Shown here piece after piece: positions 37,756-46,574 of a DNA stretch of 64,000 bases. Source of the stretch: Azospirillum cavernae (GTDB taxonomy: Bacteria; Pseudomonadota; Alphaproteobacteria; Azospirillales; Azospirillaceae); assembly GCF_003590795.1 (NCBI RefSeq), contig NZ_QYUL01000002.1, positions 434,001-498,000 of the forward strand, read 5' to 3'. The notes beneath the pieces are model-generated. The model was not told the DNA's origin, made no database searches, and worked only from the letters and a program-made list of their open reading frames with translations. The stretch's first letter is position 1. Every line of letters starts with the position of its first letter. Made by a program: the position numbers and the translations under genes.

Positions 37756-39084
37756 TCAGGGGTGATGTGCCCGCGCGATCAACTCGGCGTACCAGCGTGA
37801 CGACGCTTTGGGCGTGCGTTTCAGCGTGGCGAAATCGACGTGGATCAAGCCGAAGCGTTGGCCGTAGCCGCTGCCCCATTCGAAATTATCCAGCAGCGAC
37901 CACAGGAAATAGCCGCGCACGTCGGCGCCTTGCGCCATCGCGTCGCGCATCGCCGCGTTGTAGATGGTCAGGTAATTGATGCGGTGCGGGTCGTTCACCG
38001 CGCCGTCGGCCTCCACCACGTCGCTGCCGCCGCAACCATTTTCCGTCACCACGATGGGCAGCCGGTAGCGGCGCTGGATGGTCAGCAGCTCGTCGCGGAA
38101 GGCGTCGGGGAAAATCGCCCAGCCCACGCCGTGGGTCGGCGAATCCGGCGGCGCGTCGCCCCAGCCATAGCCCCAGACCCGCGACGGGTCGGCCTTGGCG
38201 AAGATCGGGCCGTAATGGTTCAGGCCGAACCAGTCGGTCGGTTGGGCGATGCGCGCCATGTCGCCCGCCTGGACGTAGGGTTCGATGTGTTCGGCGGTCT
38301 GCGGCGGGTAATGGCCGAGGATCTGCGGATCGCAGAACACCAGATTCCAATGCTCGTCCAACAGGGCCGCCGCCGCGCGATTGTCCGCCGTGTCGGTTTC
38401 CGGGATGACGATCTGCCGGTTGTGGATCGCCCCGATGGAGGCGTCGGGAACCAGCGCGCGCAACACCGCCACCCCGTCGCCATGGGCGAGGTTGACGTGG
38501 TGGATGGCGCGCAGATGCTGGGCGCGGTCGACGATGCCGGGGGCGGCCCATGGGATCGCGTAGCCGAACAGGGTGAAGACGGAAAATTCGTTGAAGGTGA
38601 TCCAGCGCTTCACCCGGTCGCCGTAGCGCTTGGCGCAGAGCGCGGCGTAATCGGCGTACCAGCCCGCGCAATCGCGGCTCGACCAGCCGCCCAGATCATG
38701 CAGGGCCTGCGGCAGATCCCAATGATACAGGCACAGCCACGGCTCGATCCCGGAGTCCAGCAGGCGGTCGATCAGCCGGTCGTAGAAATCCAAGCCCGTC
38801 TCGTTCACGGCCCCACGCCCGCGCGGCAGCACGCGCGGCCACGCCACCGAAAAGCGGTAGGCGTCCACCCCCAGCCCCTTCATCAGGGCGACGTCCTCCT
38901 CCCAGCGGTGGTAATGGTCGCAAGCGACGTCGCCGGTGTCGCCGCCGACCACGCCGCCCTGGGTGCGGCAGCGGATGTCCCACACGCTGGGGCCGCGCCC
39001 GCCTTCGGCGGCGGCGCCCTCGATCTGATAAGCCGACGTGGAGACGCCCCAGACGAAACCGGGCGGATAGGGGTTCGTCGTCAT
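37756..39084 (-). CDS. GH1 family beta-glucosidase (copy 1)
   Basis: 442 residues, TIM-barrel family 1 glycoside hydrolase, cytoplasmic (no signal peptide). Seen: N-terminal FVWGVSTSAYQIEGAA, ACDHYHRWEEDVALMKGLGVDAYRFSVAWPR, acid/base region RWITFNEFSVFTL, nucleophile region PIVVTENGCGG, and the aglycone/glycone motif GYFLWSLLDNFEW. The acid/base motif reads NEF rather than the usual NEP. A paralogue with the same peculiarity lies at 61967-63307. It probably hydrolyses beta-linked disaccharides or aryl-glucosides; substrate undefined. A GGGAGG site precedes the ATG. Confidence 0.94.
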   Translation of the reverse strand: MTTNPYPPGFVWGVSTSAYQIEGAAAEGGRGPSVWDIRCRTQGGVVGGDTGDVACDHYHRWEEDVALMKGLGVDAYRFSVAWPRVLPRGRGAVNETGLDFYDRLIDRLLDSGIEPWLCLYHWDLPQALHDLGGWSSRDCAGWYADYAALCAKRYGDRVKRWITFNEFSVFTLFGYAIPWAAPGIVDRAQHLRAIHHVNLAHGDGVAVLRALVPDASIGAIHNRQIVIPETDTADNRAAAALLDEHWNLVFCDPQILGHYPPQTAEHIEPYVQAGDMARIAQPTDWFGLNHYGPIFAKADPSRVWGYGWGDAPPDSPTHGVGWAIFPDAFRDELLTIQRRYRLPIVVTENGCGGSDVVEADGAVNDPHRINYLTIYNAAMRDAMAQGADVRGYFLWSLLDNFEWGSGYGQRFGLIHVDFATLKRTPKASSRWYAELIARAHHP

Positions 39085-39121
39085 GCGTCCTCCCGGCTGG
39101 GGGCTTTGGATAAGGGGGCGG

Positions 39122-39457
39122 TCAGGCGATGGTGTTGATGGCGCGGCAGCGGGCCTCGAACCCGTCGGAAATGAATTCCGGGCGCTTGTAATAGCCCTTC
39201 ATCCAACTGGCGAGCAGGCACAGCTCTTCCAGCTTCACCAACTCGTCCAGCGTGCCTTCGGGGAAGCGGATGCCAAAGCTCTCGGCGATGATGTCCAACA
39301 GCTCCTCCACCTTGTCGATGGTCAGGCCGATGTCGGTTTCCAGCGTCGCGTTCCGAGTCAGCAACGCTTCATCAATGCCGTAATCGTCGCGAATGAGTTT
39401 CACGATCCAACGGAACATGTGCATCCAGTTGGAGATGCCCTCGATCGATTTGCTCAT
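39122..39457 (-). CDS. Small acyl-carrier-like protein
   Basis: 111 residues from the ATG at 39457 (a GTG codon lies directly upstream). Acidic helical protein: TRNATLETDIGLTIDKVEELLDIIAESFGIRFPEG has the helix pattern of acyl carrier proteins, with a hydrophobic-rich C-terminal segment. The phosphopantetheine serine of the DSL motif is missing: the corresponding stretch reads IGLTIDKVEE. This resembles DUF1493-type ACP-like proteins, which I recall only loosely. No fatty-acid or polyketide enzyme is adjacent. It lies 37 bases upstream of the glucosidase gene on the same strand, so co-transcription is possible. Confidence 0.6.
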   Translation of the reverse strand: MSKSIEGISNWMHMFRWIVKLIRDDYGIDEALLTRNATLETDIGLTIDKVEELLDIIAESFGIRFPEGTLDELVKLEELCLLASWMKGYYKRPEFISDGFEARCRAINTIA

Positions 39458-39512
39458 CACGACACTCGTTGCGGTTCCCGGAGGGGAAGGGCGTTTGAGA
39501 GAACGGGGTCAA

Positions 39513-39626
39513 GCAGGTTTTCCGAACTCCGCCCACACATGGGCGGGCTCGGAAAACCTGCAAAACCATAGAGTCCGCAGGTTACTTCAGGCCGGGCCAT
39601 GTGTGGCCCGATCTGGAGTAACCTGC
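39513..39626. repeat. Tandem hairpin pair with complementary loops
   Basis: Two bipartite inverted repeats 15 bases apart fill much of the gap 39458-39817. Hairpin 1 (39513-39561): 13-bp outer stem GCAGGTTTTCCGA, then a 6-bp inner stem CCGCCC, with loop ACACAT (39535-39540). Hairpin 2 (39577-39626): 10-bp outer stem GCAGGTTACT, a TG wobble plus CAG/CTG, then a 5-bp inner stem GGGCC, with loop ATGTGT (39599-39604). The two six-base loops are exact reverse complements. Both share the GCAGGTT arm. It could be a REP/BIME-like element or a structured RNA. No T-tract follows either hairpin. Confidence 0.8.
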
Positions 39627-39817
39627 TTAGGCCGAACGGCGAGGACTATACACGACCGCATCGCAAGAAGAACTCAGGATCATCAGCAATCCCCTGCGCG
39701 CAAGGGCAAAAAATTGGTGGACTTTTGCCACCCCAACGGGCGGGTTGGAGTCACCTTGATAGGAATGTTGGGGCGTGTTCCACCTTTTTCGCCGTCAAAG
39801 CGTCGGCTTTTGCCGCG

Positions 39818-40618
39818 TCAACCCGCCGACGGGCCGCGCGCGCCCATGCCGCGCGCCGGGGAATAGCCGCGAATCGCCAGGGCGGCGAACAGCAGGGTGG
39901 ATCCGGCGACCACGGCCAGCGCTTCGGCTTCGATCTGGCCGTAAAGGGCGAATCGGACCAGCTCGACGCCGTGGGTGAAGGGGTTGAGTCGGCACAGCCA
40001 CCACAGCAACTCCCCCGCCTCCTCCATCCGGTAAAGCGGGTAGAGGGCGGAGGACAGGAAGAACAGCGGGAAGACGACGAAATTCATCACGCCCGCGAAA
40101 TTTTCCAACTGGCGGATGGTGGAGGCCAGCACCATCCCCAGCGCCCCCAGCATCAGGCCGTTCAGCAGCAGCGCCGGAATCACCGTCAGCGGCGCCCACA
40201 GCGGCAGGGCGATGCCGTAAAGCCGAACGATCAGCAGAAAGGCGGCCACCTGAACCACCGACACCACCACGCCGCCCAGCAGGCGGGCCACCAGCAGAAA
40301 ACCGCGCGGCAGCGGGCTGGTCAGCAGCACGCGCATGCTGCCCATCTCGCGGTCATAGACCATCGACAGCGAGCCTTGCATGCCGTTGAACAGTTGGATC
40401 ATGCCGATCAACCCCGGCACGATGTAAACCTCGTAGGGGATGTAGGTTTCATAGGGCGGGATGATGGCGATGCCCAGCGCGGCGCGAAACCCGGCGGCGA
40501 AGACGAACAGCCAGACCAGCGGGCGGACCAGCGCGCCGAAGAAGCGTTCGCGCTGGTGCAGAAAACGCAGCATTTCGCGCGCGACGATGCCGTAAAGGGC
40601 GATTCCCCAGCCGGTCAT
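39818..40618 (-). CDS. ABC-2 type permease of the PQQ alcohol-oxidation system
   Basis: 266 residues from the ATG at 40618, which overlaps the ATPase gene stop as ATGA. ABC-2 family permease with six predicted membrane helices (for example LVWLFVFAAGF, GGVVVSVVQVAAFLLIV, VIPALLLNGLMLGALGMVL, FVVFPLFFLSSALYPLY) and the family hallmark LNPFTHGVELVRFALYGQ. In the ped/exa clusters of other proteobacteria this family accompanies PQQ alcohol dehydrogenases. The transported compound is not established; the fold suggests export or lipid-linked handling rather than classical import. It is last in the minus-strand operon. Confidence 0.88.
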   Translation of the reverse strand: MTGWGIALYGIVAREMLRFLHQRERFFGALVRPLVWLFVFAAGFRAALGIAIIPPYETYIPYEVYIVPGLIGMIQLFNGMQGSLSMVYDREMGSMRVLLTSPLPRGFLLVARLLGGVVVSVVQVAAFLLIVRLYGIALPLWAPLTVIPALLLNGLMLGALGMVLASTIRQLENFAGVMNFVVFPLFFLSSALYPLYRMEEAGELLWWLCRLNPFTHGVELVRFALYGQIEAEALAVVAGSTLLFAALAIRGYSPARGMGARGPSAG

Positions 40619-41394
40619 GCGGCGGCTCCATCGGCGTTGGGGGCGGCGTTGGGGATGGCGGGACGGGCGGTCAGCCGGTCGAAGCTGTCGGCGATGCTGG
40701 CCCCGCCGGTCTGCGCGTTGACCGCCGCCACCGTGCCGCTCGCCCGCACGGTTCCCCGGTGCAGCACGACGACGGAATCGGTCGCCGGGTCGATCTCGTC
40801 GATCAAATGGGTGGCCCACAGCACGGCGATGCCGTCTTGCGCGCACAGCGCGTGGACATGCGCGATCAGGCCGCGCCGGGCCGGAATGTCCAACCCAACC
40901 GTCGGTTCGTCCAGCAGCAGCAGCGCCGGGCGGTGGAGCAGGGCGCGGGCGATCTCCACCCGGCGGCGGTGGCCGCCGTTCAGCGCGCGGATCTTCTCGC
41001 CGCGCCGGTCGGACAGAGCCAGCCGCTCCAACTCCCCGTCGATCCGCCGGTCGGCCTCGGCGCGTGGAATGCCGTGGAGCGCCGCGAAGTACCGCAGATT
41101 CTGCGTCACCGTCAGGTCAAGATCGAGGGTGGGTTGCTGAAACACCACCCCCATCCGGGCCAGGGCCTTGCCCGGCTCGCGGGTCAGGTCATGGCCATGG
41201 ACGCGGACCGTCCCGGCGGTTGGCCGCAACAGCCCGGTGGCGAGCGCGAACAGCGTGCTTTTCCCCGCGCCGTTGGGGCCAAGCAAGACTGTGACGGCAC
41301 CGCCCGCCGCCCGCAGGCTCACGCCGTCCAACGCCGGAACGCCGGGGCGGTAGGCGTGACGCAGACCCTCGATCTCCAGCGCCGCTTGGGTCAT
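40615..41394 (-). CDS. ABC transporter ATPase of the PQQ alcohol-oxidation system
   Basis: 259 residues. Walker A GPNGAGKST, Q-loop VVFQQPTLD, signature-like RALNGGHRRRVEIARALL (LNGGH in place of LSGGQ, a variant seen in this subfamily), Walker B LLLLDEPTVGLD, and switch His in WATHLIDEI. The C-terminus is extended and alanine/proline-rich. Operon order on the minus strand is binding protein, beta-propeller, ATPase, permease, matching the conserved gene set associated with PQQ-dependent alcohol dehydrogenase. Confidence 0.92.
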   Translation of the reverse strand: MTQAALEIEGLRHAYRPGVPALDGVSLRAAGGAVTVLLGPNGAGKSTLFALATGLLRPTAGTVRVHGHDLTREPGKALARMGVVFQQPTLDLDLTVTQNLRYFAALHGIPRAEADRRIDGELERLALSDRRGEKIRALNGGHRRRVEIARALLHRPALLLLDEPTVGLDIPARRGLIAHVHALCAQDGIAVLWATHLIDEIDPATDSVVVLHRGTVRASGTVAAVNAQTGGASIADSFDRLTARPAIPNAAPNADGAAA

Positions 41395-41409
41395 GCCCGG
41401 TTGTCCCCC

Positions 41410-42411
41410 TTACCCCTTGACGGCCACGCCCCAGGGGAAGCGGCCCACCTTGACGGATTTGGTCACGGTCAGGCTGTTGACGTCGATCACCGACACGTCG
41501 CCGCTGACGCCGTTGGTGGTGTAGAGCGTCTTTTGATCCGCCGTCAGCGCCATTTGCCAGACGCGGCGGCCCACCAGCAGATAGTCTTTCACCTCATAAG
41601 TCTTGGCGTCCACCACGGCGACGTGGTTGGCCGGGCCAAGCGCGACGAAGGCGTAACGGCCATCGTCGGTCAGCTTGACGCCGACCGGCTGGATCTTGTC
41701 CTTGGCCACGCCCTTGATCTTGAAGTCGATGGTTTTCTGCACCTTGCGGGTGCTCACGTCGATGACGCTGACCGTGCCGCCGATTTCCGACGACACCCAC
41801 AAAAGCGAGCTGTCCTTGTTGAACTGGGCGTAGCGCGGGCGGGCGCCGACCAGCGTGTTGTCCACCACGGCGCGCTTTTCCAGGTCGATCCAATGGACCA
41901 TGCTGGTGGTTTCCGAGGTGCTGACCGCCCATTTGCCGTTCGGGCTGGCGTCCATCCCCTCCGGCTCCACCCCGACATCGACCTGGAAGGCGACCTTGCG
42001 GTTCGGCACGTCCACCACGGTGACGACGTTGCTGTCCTCGTTGGCGATGAACAGATTGGTCCCATCCGGCGACAGGGCGAATTGTTCAGGATCCTCGCCC
42101 GAGGGCAGGTTGTGCAGCAGCTTCTTGCTGGCGAGGTCGAGCACCTGGACGGCGTGGTCGTCGCTGGCGCAGATGAAAAGCTGCGTGCCGTCTTTGGACA
42201 GGGTGATGCCGCGCGGGCGTTTGCCGACCTTGATGGTGTCCGTCACCGTGTTGGTCTTGGCGTCGATCACCGACAGGCTGTTGTCCTTCTCGTTCGACAC
42301 GTAGATCGTCTGGGCGCTGGCCCCCTGCGCCAGCGCCGCGCAAAACAGGCTGGCCAGCAGGGAAGGGAGCGCGTGGCGGCGGATGGCGCGGGTGGTGGCG
42401 CGGGTGGTCAT
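41410..42411 (-). CDS. PQQ-catabolism-associated YVTN beta-propeller protein
   Basis: 333 residues. Signal peptide (to about 33, QGASAQ) and a seven-bladed YVTN-type propeller: IYVSNEKDNSLSVIDAKTNTV, GITLSKDGTQLFICASDD, LSPDGTNLFIANEDSNVVTVVDV, LWVSSEIGGTVSVIDV, and TLYTTNGVSGDVSVIDVN. Propellers of this kind accompany PQQ alcohol dehydrogenase loci and probably scaffold periplasmic partners; no enzymatic residue is evident. The start ATG at 42411 overlaps the upstream gene's stop as ATGA. Confidence 0.9.
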   Translation of the reverse strand: MTTRATTRAIRRHALPSLLASLFCAALAQGASAQTIYVSNEKDNSLSVIDAKTNTVTDTIKVGKRPRGITLSKDGTQLFICASDDHAVQVLDLASKKLLHNLPSGEDPEQFALSPDGTNLFIANEDSNVVTVVDVPNRKVAFQVDVGVEPEGMDASPNGKWAVSTSETTSMVHWIDLEKRAVVDNTLVGARPRYAQFNKDSSLLWVSSEIGGTVSVIDVSTRKVQKTIDFKIKGVAKDKIQPVGVKLTDDGRYAFVALGPANHVAVVDAKTYEVKDYLLVGRRVWQMALTADQKTLYTTNGVSGDVSVIDVNSLTVTKSVKVGRFPWGVAVKG

Positions 42412-43613
42412 GGCGTTTTCGATCCTCGTGTCTTGCAGAGCGTTTCCGGTTGGTCGAACCCCAGCGTGTCGAGTTCGGTTCGGGGGTGCAGAAAGCCGTC
42501 CTGCGGCGACACCGACACGAGCGAGCGGTCGGCGGCCAGCAGCACCGGCTGGCGCAACTGCCCGTCCCAGGCCCGCAGGCTGAAGGGCGTTCCGCGAAAG
42601 GCGGACAGGGTGAAGGCGGGGCCGTTGATGGTGGCGATCAGCCGATCCGGGTCGGCGGAACGGGCCTGCGCCGCCGCTTCCCCCACCACGCGGACGGCGG
42701 TCCAGGAATTGTGGTCGCGCGCGGTCATCGGGCGCTTGGCCGCCGTCTTGAAGCGCGATTGCAGTTGCGCCGCGCCCCATTGCTCGTGCGTGCGGTGCCA
42801 GACGGTGGGAACCAGCCCTTGCGTTCCGGCGACCGGGCGCGGGTCGGTCGTGCGGTAGGCCAGATAATCGCCGAACTCGTCCAACTCGTCGGCGACCACC
42901 AGCACGTCATAGGCTTTCACCTGAGTGAAGACGGGGATTTCCGCCTCGGCGGTGCGGTTGACGTCGCTGTCGGCGGTCCAGGTCTTTTCGGCGACGATCT
43001 GCGCGCCAAAGCGTTTGGCGGCGCGGCGGATCGCGGCGGCGTACAGCGCGTCTTCCGGGCGGCGGCCCGTCACCAGAAACCAGCGGGTCCAGCGCTTTTT
43101 CACCAGATATTGCCCCAGCGCGTCGGCCAGCATGGCGCGGCTTGGCCCGACATTCAGCAGATGCGGGGCGCAGGATTCCGCGCGCAGGGAATCGTCGGGC
43201 GCGTTGGCGTTCAGCAGCAGCAGGCGCGCGGCTTCGGGCAGAGCGGACAAGGCGGTTACGGTCGATCCCGGCGCGTCCACCACGATGAAACGCGCGCCGC
43301 GTCCGACCAGCTCGCGCAGGGCCGCCGCCGCGTCGCCGTCGGGCGGCACGTCCACTGCGTCCAGCTCGAAGCTCTGGTTCAGGAATTTGCCGGTGGTGGC
43401 GTTGTCGGCCAGCGCCAGCCGCGCCCCGGCCAACCCGTCATCGGCGGGCGGCTCGTCGGGGTTGGCGACCGACGGCGGCGGTTCGGGCGTTTGCGACAGA
43501 TAGCCGATGCGGATGAGATCCGCCGCCGCCGCGCCCGACGCCGTCCCCAGCAGCAGGCTCAACGACAGCGTCAGAGCGGCGCAAAGCCGGCGGGCGGGCG
43601 GGGGAGCGGTCAT
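42408..43613 (-). CDS. ABC binding protein of the PQQ alcohol-oxidation system
   Basis: 401 residues. Signal peptide (LTLSLSLLLGTASGAAAAD) followed by a periplasmic binding fold of the branched-chain amino acid type (IRIGYLSQTPEPPP, GAGLALA-like region GARLALADNATTGKFL, RWTRWFLVTGRRPEDALYAAAIRRAA). It is longer and more divergent than LivJ and matches the family always found with PQQ-dependent dehydrogenases. First gene of the minus-strand operon, divergent from the plus-strand quinoprotein genes across a 206-base region that should hold both promoters. Confidence 0.9.
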   Translation of the reverse strand: MTAPPPARRLCAALTLSLSLLLGTASGAAAADLIRIGYLSQTPEPPPSVANPDEPPADDGLAGARLALADNATTGKFLNQSFELDAVDVPPDGDAAAALRELVGRGARFIVVDAPGSTVTALSALPEAARLLLLNANAPDDSLRAESCAPHLLNVGPSRAMLADALGQYLVKKRWTRWFLVTGRRPEDALYAAAIRRAAKRFGAQIVAEKTWTADSDVNRTAEAEIPVFTQVKAYDVLVVADELDEFGDYLAYRTTDPRPVAGTQGLVPTVWHRTHEQWGAAQLQSRFKTAAKRPMTARDHNSWTAVRVVGEAAAQARSADPDRLIATINGPAFTLSAFRGTPFSLRAWDGQLRQPVLLAADRSLVSVSPQDGFLHPRTELDTLGFDQPETLCKTRGSKTP

Positions 43614-43819
43614 GGCGTCCGTGGCGTGGAAAGAATGGGTGGAGCGAACAATTGGCCCACCACCCTATCGGGCAAAGCCCCCGGTCGAAATGAGACTATG
43701 GGAGGATGGACGGGCGTTGGATTGGGCGTCGCGCCGTCTTGTACGAAAGTCCAATTATTCGCTGTGCAAACGAAGGCGTATGGTCGGCGTCCAGACCACG
43801 CCGCTCCGGCTTGACGCCC

Positions 43820-44701
43820 ATGGGATTCCCGCGCATGCCCGTTTTGACCCGCCGCCGTCTTCTGTCCGGTCTCGCCGTCGCGGCGGCGGCCCCGCTGGCG
43901 CTGGCGGGGCGTCCGTCGCTGGCCCGTCCGTTGGACGACGTGGCGGCGCGCGGGCGGCTGCGGGTGGCGGTTTACCGCGATTTTCCGCCCTTTTCCTTCC
44001 GCAAGGACGGGGTGTTGACCGGAATCGACGTCGATGTCGCCGATCTTATCGCCAAGAAACTTGGCGTGCGGTTGGATTGCGCCGATCAGATGGCCGGGGA
44101 AACCGTGTCGGACGATTTGCGCGTCGCGGTGTGGCGCGGCAGCCTGTTCGGCGGCGAGATCGCCGACATTATGATGCACGCCCCCTATGACAAGGAATAC
44201 GGCCTGCGCAACCCGGAGGCCGTGCTGTTCGCCCCCTATCATCAGGAAGGCTTCGCGCTGGCCCGCAACCCGGCGCGCGTCCCGTCGGCGATGCTGGCGA
44301 CTCTGCCCGATGAGCCGATCGCCGTGGAAAGGGACAGCGTCCCTGATTTCTTCCTATTGGGCCTGCAAGGCGGGCGGCTGCGCAACCGGCTGATCCATTG
44401 CCGCACGCCGGAAGCGGCCATGGAGAAACTTCTGTCGGGGGAAGCGTCGGCGGTGCTGGCCCCGCAAAGCCAGATCGAGGCGGCGCTTGGTCCCCGCGCG
44501 GCGGAATTCCCGGTCACGAGCGTCATCCTGCCCGGCATGATGGCGTCGCGCTGGAACATCGGCTTGGCGACCAAGGAAAACGCCCGCGACCTCGCCTACG
44601 CCGTCGGCGACGCCATCACCGCGATGATCGAGGATGGGACGATGGCGGCGATCTTCCGCCGCTACGGCGCCACCCACACCCCGCCGCCGCTGGTGGACTG
44701 A
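43820..44701 (+). CDS. Quinoprotein-associated family 3 solute-binding protein (MoxJ-like)
   Basis: 293 residues from ATG 43820 (ATG 43835 is an equally good start). Twin-arginine-like signal TRRRLLSGLAVAAAAPLAL, then a family 3 binding fold: GRLRVAVYRDFPPFSFRKDGVLTGIDVDVADLIAKKLG, and KEYGLRNPEAVLFAPYHQEG. MoxJ-like relatives accompany methanol/ethanol quinoprotein dehydrogenases and aid their assembly or activity rather than transport. It begins the plus-strand operon running to the metallo-hydrolase gene and beyond. Confidence 0.85.
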   Translation: MGFPRMPVLTRRRLLSGLAVAAAAPLALAGRPSLARPLDDVAARGRLRVAVYRDFPPFSFRKDGVLTGIDVDVADLIAKKLGVRLDCADQMAGETVSDDLRVAVWRGSLFGGEIADIMMHAPYDKEYGLRNPEAVLFAPYHQEGFALARNPARVPSAMLATLPDEPIAVERDSVPDFFLLGLQGGRLRNRLIHCRTPEAAMEKLLSGEASAVLAPQSQIEAALGPRAAEFPVTSVILPGMMASRWNIGLATKENARDLAYAVGDAITAMIEDGTMAAIFRRYGATHTPPPLVD

Positions 44702-44745
44702 CGGACGCGGCGGAAAAAACAACGACAGAAGGGGAGGAATGGCCG

Positions 44746-45612
44746 ATGACCGGATTGTGGACGAACGGCGCGATTGCGGCGCGCGGGGCGGTGGTCGGTC
44801 TGGCTCTGTCGGCGGGCGCCGCGCTTGCCGCGCCGCCCGATCCGGCCAATCCCCCCGATCCGCTGGGGTCGGTGATGTGGGAGGCGCTGCGCGACCAGTA
44901 TTTCGCGGGCGCGCCGGTTCAATTCGACGACCGGGTGAAGGTGCGCGCGCCGCTGGACGCCGAGGACACCCGCGCGGTTCCCATCGCGGTGGACGCCACC
45001 GCGCTCGATCAGGTGGTGGAGGTGGCGGCCATCGCCGATCTCAACCCCTTTCCGCTGGTTCTGCGCTATCACCCCATGGGGGCCGCGCCCTACATCGCCA
45101 CCCGCATCAAGATTCAGCAGGCGACCGCCGTGCATGGCGCGGCGCGCACCGCCGATGGCGTGTGGCATGTGTCCGGCGTGATGGTGGACGCGGCGGGCGG
45201 CGGGTGCAGCGCGCCGCCGCTGTCCTACGCCACCAAGGATTGGGCCGACCATGTCGGCGAGGTTCAGGCGCGGGTTTGGCGAACGGATGAGGGCAAAGCC
45301 GCGCGGCTGCGGTTGCGCATCCGTCACCCGAATGACACCGGCTTGGTTCCCGGCATTCCCGCTTATTTCGTTGAAAGCCTGAGCGTCCGCGCCCGCCTGG
45401 ACGGCGGCGTCAGCGGCCCGGAGCTGGCCCGCATCGACAGTTTGGAGCCGGTGTCCGAGGATCCGGTCTTCCTGCTCGACCTGCGCCCGCCGCCGGGAAC
45501 CACCGCCTTGATCCTGCGCGGGCGCGACAACCAGGGCGGGGAGATTTCGGCGACCGTGCCGCTGCCAGCCCTCATCCCCGCGCCCGACCTGAGCCGGAGC
45601 GTCGGCCAATGA
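44746..45612 (+). CDS. Quinoprotein dehydrogenase-associated SoxYZ-like carrier
   Basis: 288 residues; ATG 44746 with GGGGAGG 8 bases upstream. Signal peptide (GLALSAGAALAAP), a SoxY-like half ending in the cysteine motif GGGCSAPPL, then a SoxZ-like half (ARLRLRIRHPNDTGL, FVESLSVRARLDGGVSG). In Sox proteins the C-terminal cysteine carries sulfur intermediates; here the two halves are fused, a form found only beside PQQ dehydrogenase genes. Its cargo in alcohol oxidation is unknown. Stop overlaps the next gene as ATGA. Confidence 0.88.
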   Translation: MTGLWTNGAIAARGAVVGLALSAGAALAAPPDPANPPDPLGSVMWEALRDQYFAGAPVQFDDRVKVRAPLDAEDTRAVPIAVDATALDQVVEVAAIADLNPFPLVLRYHPMGAAPYIATRIKIQQATAVHGAARTADGVWHVSGVMVDAAGGGCSAPPLSYATKDWADHVGEVQARVWRTDEGKAARLRLRIRHPNDTGLVPGIPAYFVESLSVRARLDGGVSGPELARIDSLEPVSEDPVFLLDLRPPPGTTALILRGRDNQGGEISATVPLPALIPAPDLSRSVGQ

Positions 45613-46574
45613 TCCGCCCCCTTCTGCGCCGTTTGGCGCTGGCCGCCAGCCTTGCCGCTGTGTCCACAGTCGCCCTGTCCACGGTCGCCGTCGCCGCCGG
45701 GCCGCTCAGCTATGATCTGACGCCGACGCGGGTCGGTCCCGACACCTATGTGTTCGTCGGCTCGACCGAGCATTTCACCCGCGCCAACGGCGGCAATATC
45801 CTGAACGCCGGGTTCATCGTCACCAGCGACGGGGTGATCGTCATTCAGACCGGCCCGTCGCGCCGCTATGGCGAGGAGATGCGGGCCGCCATCCGCCGCG
45901 TCACCGACAAGCCGATCCGCAAGGTCTTCATCAGCAACCTGCACCCCGATTATTTCCTGGGCGCGCAGGCCTTCGCCGATGTTCCCATCGCCGCCCTGCC
46001 CGGAACCATCGCGGGCATCCAGGAGGAAGGGCACGGCATCGCCGACAACATGTACCGGCTGGTCGGCGATTGGATGCGCGGCACCGAGGTGGTGATTCCG
46101 ACCGAGCCGGTGTTCGGTTCCACCGTCGTGTTTGGCGATCATCGGCTGCGCTTGATCCCGCTGAACGGCCACACCGCCGCCGATCTGGCGCTGTTGGACG
46201 AGACCACCGGCATCCTGTTCACCGGCGGCGTGGTGTTCTGCGACCGCACGCCGACGACTCCGCACGCCGACGTCGCCGCCTGGCTGAAGGAGTTGGACGC
46301 GCTCGACGCGCTCGACGACGTCCGTCTGGTCGTGCCCAACCATGGCCACATCCGCCCGGACAAGGCCTGCGTCGGGCAAACCCGTGACTGGCTGATCTGG
46401 CTGGACGGCACGCTGCGGGCGGCGGTCGAGGCCGGGCTGGACATGACCGACGCGCTGGAACTGCCGATCCCCGACCGCTTCGCCGGACTGGACGTGCTGC
46501 GCGCCGAATACCGCCGATCCGTCGCCCATCTCTGGCCGAAGATCGAACGCGAAAGCCTGCCCCGCGTCCATTGA
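45609..46574 (+). CDS. Metallo-beta-lactamase-fold relay protein (SoxH-like), altered metal ligands
   Basis: 321 residues with signal peptide (to about 30). The overall MBL fold is clear: [61 protein letters not shown] and [11 protein letters not shown]. It belongs with the quinoprotein relay zinc metallohydrolases. The canonical HxHxDH reads N110-x-H112-x-D114-Y115, and the usual bridging Asp after LFTG is Gly207; His188 and His245 are kept. Metal binding may therefore be altered or lost, unless the family itself deviates. It is coupled to the SoxYZ-like gene, its presumed partner. Confidence 0.82.
   Translation: MIRPLLRRLALAASLAAVSTVALSTVAVAAGPLSYDLTPTRVGPDTYVFVGSTEHFTRANGGNILNAGFIVTSDGVIVIQTGPSRRYGEEMRAAIRRVTDKPIRKVFISNLHPDYFLGAQAFADVPIAALPGTIAGIQEEGHGIADNMYRLVGDWMRGTEVVIPTEPVFGSTVVFGDHRLRLIPLNGHTAADLALLDETTGILFTGGVVFCDRTPTTPHADVAAWLKELDALDALDDVRLVVPNHGHIRPDKACVGQTRDWLIWLDGTLRAAVEAGLDMTDALELPIPDRFAGLDVLRAEYRRSVAHLWPKIERESLPRVH

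Noticed and set aside
39513..39626. Hairpin pair as ordinary transcription terminators
   Set aside because: No T-tracts follow either hairpin on either strand, and they lie nearly 200 bases from the end of the upstream gene.
44746..46574. SoxYZ-like and SoxH-like genes as a sulfur oxidation locus
   Set aside because: No soxA, soxB, soxX or soxCD; the fused SoxYZ and relay hydrolase are the quinoprotein-associated versions.
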